This document shows, one piece after another, positions 13,657 through 14,894 of a DNA stretch of 14,894 bases (the first letter of the stretch is position 1; every line of letters begins with the position of its first letter). The stretch is from Verrucomicrobiales bacterium (GTDB lineage Bacteria; Verrucomicrobiota; Verrucomicrobiia; Verrucomicrobiales; V1-33), in contig JALRGB010000619.1 in assembly GCA_023253575.1 (NCBI GenBank), positions 1-14,894 on the forward strand, read 5' to 3'. The position numbers and the translations under genes are program-made. The notes beneath the pieces were generated by a model. The model ran no database searches, was not told the origin of the DNA, and saw nothing but the letters and a program-made list of their open reading frames with translations.

Positions 13657-14493
13657 TTACCGCCGCCGCCGCAGCACCGGTACCAGCCCCAGCCCCATCA
13701 AAAGCACACTCGAGGGTTCAGGCACTTGCGCATTACTCAAATAAAGCAACGCCCCATCACTCTGCACCAGCGCACTGTAATGTCCGGGATTTGGATTCGA
13801 GGCCGCCGCATAATGAGAAAGGATCTGCTCCGGAGTGAGCGCCCTCCCATAAAATGCCGTCTCATCAATCAATCCATTATAAGAAGCGCGCCCTTCATCA
13901 TAAGCTCCCAATGTCAGATTGCCCGAGGTGTTCACTTTATACCCTCCCGGCCCCGTAGGCACCGCCCCCGTGTCCACCCCGTCAACATACAGCCGGGGTG
14001 CCACGCCGTCCCAAACAGCCGCCACATAACTCCACGAATTCACCGTATAAGTCCCACCCGTCAGATCATAACCCACCGTGCCCCCAGCCCCATTATGCAT
14101 CCGGAAATTCCACCCGATCGACTCCGCCCGCTGGAAAAAAACCCAGCCCGCCCGCGGACTAGTCGTAATCCGATTGAAAACAGTCGTGTCATCGTTGTCG
14201 CTGCTCGACGGTTTCGCCCAAAACTCGATCGTAAACGGTTGATCGTTTGGAGGATTTAACTCAGCCCGATACGGGACCGTTGTGATCGCACCGTTGCTCA
14301 CTCCTCCCCCATAACTGGCCGCCACGTCGCCAGGCGCAGCCAACGGCCCCGGCACCACAACCGTAACGAGGTCACTGTGAACCCCGTTCGCTACCGCCCC
14401 AAGACTGCCCGCATTAATCGAAACAGTCACAGCCGTGACGTCCTTGGACGCCAGCATCATTCCAATCAAGAAAAAAAGATAACTGGCGCGCAT
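13657..14493 (-). CDS. LamG-domain secreted protein with PEP-CTERM sorting signal
   Basis: An exported protein of 278 residues from ATG 14493. The frame extends to a TTG at 14514, but the ATG gives a normal signal peptide (MRASYLFFLIGMMLAS, then a small-residue region). The middle is a concanavalin A/LamG-like fold: QPFTIEFWAKPSSSDND, GWNFRMHNG, SWSYVAAVWDGVAPRLYVDG and a late LIDETAFYGRALTPEQILSH. These domains commonly bind carbohydrate, but no ligand can be assigned. The tail is a PEP-CTERM signal: VPEPSS, a hydrophobic helix and a final RRRR, which an exosortase recognises and cleaves at the inner membrane in bacteria with exopolysaccharide export. No exosortase is in this window. It is a tandem paralogue of the next gene to the right, separated by 79 bp. 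No Shine-Dalgarno sequence precedes the start. Confidence 0.9.
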   Translation of the reverse strand: MRASYLFFLIGMMLASKDVTAVTVSINAGSLGAVANGVHSDLVTVVVPGPLAAPGDVAASYGGGVSNGAITTVPYRAELNPPNDQPFTIEFWAKPSSSDNDDTTVFNRITTSPRAGWVFFQRAESIGWNFRMHNGAGGTVGYDLTGGTYTVNSWSYVAAVWDGVAPRLYVDGVDTGAVPTGPGGYKVNTSGNLTLGAYDEGRASYNGLIDETAFYGRALTPEQILSHYAAASNPNPGHYSALVQSDGALLYLSNAQVPEPSSVLLMGLGLVPVLRRRR

Positions 14494-14572
14494 CAAATGA
14501 AGTACCGAAAGCAACGGACATCAGGAGGGGCGATTGTGGAAAGAGAGGAAAGCCGCCCCCCCGTCCATTGGC

Positions 14573-14894
14573 TTACCGGCGGCGACGGAAAACAACGGCC
14601 AAACCACCCATCAGCACGAAAATGGCACTGGTCGGCTCAGGAACCTGCGCATTGCGCAAATAAAGCAATGCTCCATCGTTCTGAATCAAGGAACTGTAGA
14701 AACCAGGCGTAGGATTTGAGGCTGCCGCGTGGTGGCTCAAAATCTGCGCTGGGGTCAAGGCTATTCCATAAAACGCCGTCTCATCAACCAATCCATTAAA
14801 AGAAGCCGCTCCGTCGTCATAAGCACCCACCGAAAAAGTCGCCGAGGTGCTGGGATTATAGGTGCCGGAAACCCCCGGATCAGCAGTGGCATTG
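14573..14894 (-). CDS. LamG/PEP-CTERM protein, 3' part only
   Basis: Only the last 106 codons are in the window; the N-terminus lies beyond the right edge, and the frame is open to the edge. The visible part ends with the same module as its neighbour: GLVDETAFYGIALTPAQILS, then AAASNPTPGFYSSLIQNDGA and LLYLRNAQVPEPTS, a hydrophobic helix and RRRR. Most residues of this stretch are identical between the two proteins, so they arose by tandem duplication; the hydrophobic sorting helix itself has diverged (VLLMGLGLVPVL against AIFVLMGGLAVVF). It is a probable exosortase substrate exported to the cell surface. It is likely transcribed leftward towards its paralogue, 79 bp away. Confidence 0.9.
   Translation of the reverse strand, partial: NATADPGVSGTYNPSTSATFSVGAYDDGAASFNGLVDETAFYGIALTPAQILSHHAAASNPTPGFYSSLIQNDGALLYLRNAQVPEPTSAIFVLMGGLAVVFRRRR

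Noticed and set aside
13603..14259. 218-codon plus-strand frame overlapping the PEP-CTERM gene
   Set aside because: It is Arg/Pro/His-rich without recognisable motifs and antisense to a convincing LamG/PEP-CTERM protein.

Overview
The window looks like chromosomal DNA from a GC-rich Gram-negative bacterium, most likely of the Verrucomicrobiota or a close PVC-group relative. The strongest clue is a pair of neighbouring LamG-type secreted proteins ending in a VPEP / hydrophobic helix / RRRR (PEP-CTERM) tail. A heptosyltransferase-type GT9 enzyme, signal peptides and a PpiD-like periplasmic chaperone support an outer-membrane-bearing cell. This placement is inference; no rRNA or phylogenetic marker was compared.

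Layout. (1) 1-3245, minus strand: RluA-family pseudouridine synthase, a calcineurin-like phosphoesterase, a GT9 heptosyltransferase-like enzyme, then the start of a secreted Ala/Pro/Lys-rich protein that runs off the left edge. (2) 3340-5658: nagA (plus) converging end to end on a NagX/HGSNAT-like membrane acetyltransferase (minus), two plausible partners in amino-sugar metabolism. (3) 5768-9771, plus strand: an SPFH protein with an excisionase-like HTH at its C-terminus, a double zinc-ribbon membrane protein, and a membrane-anchored SurA/PpiD-type chaperone. The first two match the YdjI-YdjG pair of the Bacillus pspA-ydjGHI envelope-stress operon, but no pspA or ydjH is present here. (4) 9772-10236: a gap of about 465 bp holding inverted and direct repeats and a decayed copy of part of the neighbouring gene. 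(5) 10237-13370, minus strand: a secreted Asp-rich protein with calcium-binding-type repeats, then a CusS/CusR-like histidine kinase and OmpR-type regulator with directly abutting reading frames. (6) 13657-14894, minus strand: two tandem paralogous LamG/PEP-CTERM proteins, the second cut by the right edge.

Whole-window properties. The plus strand is C-rich whichever way the genes point: plus-strand genes favour C-ending codons and minus-strand genes favour G-ending codons, as expected from replication-strand skew. Most genes lie on the G-rich minus strand, presumably the leading strand. Almost no start codon is preceded by a recognisable Shine-Dalgarno sequence. No RNA gene, insertion sequence, integrase, phage module or CRISPR array was seen. 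Most of the window is ordinary chromosome; the least ordinary parts are the SPFH-HTH/zinc-ribbon module and the decayed repeat region near 10 kb.
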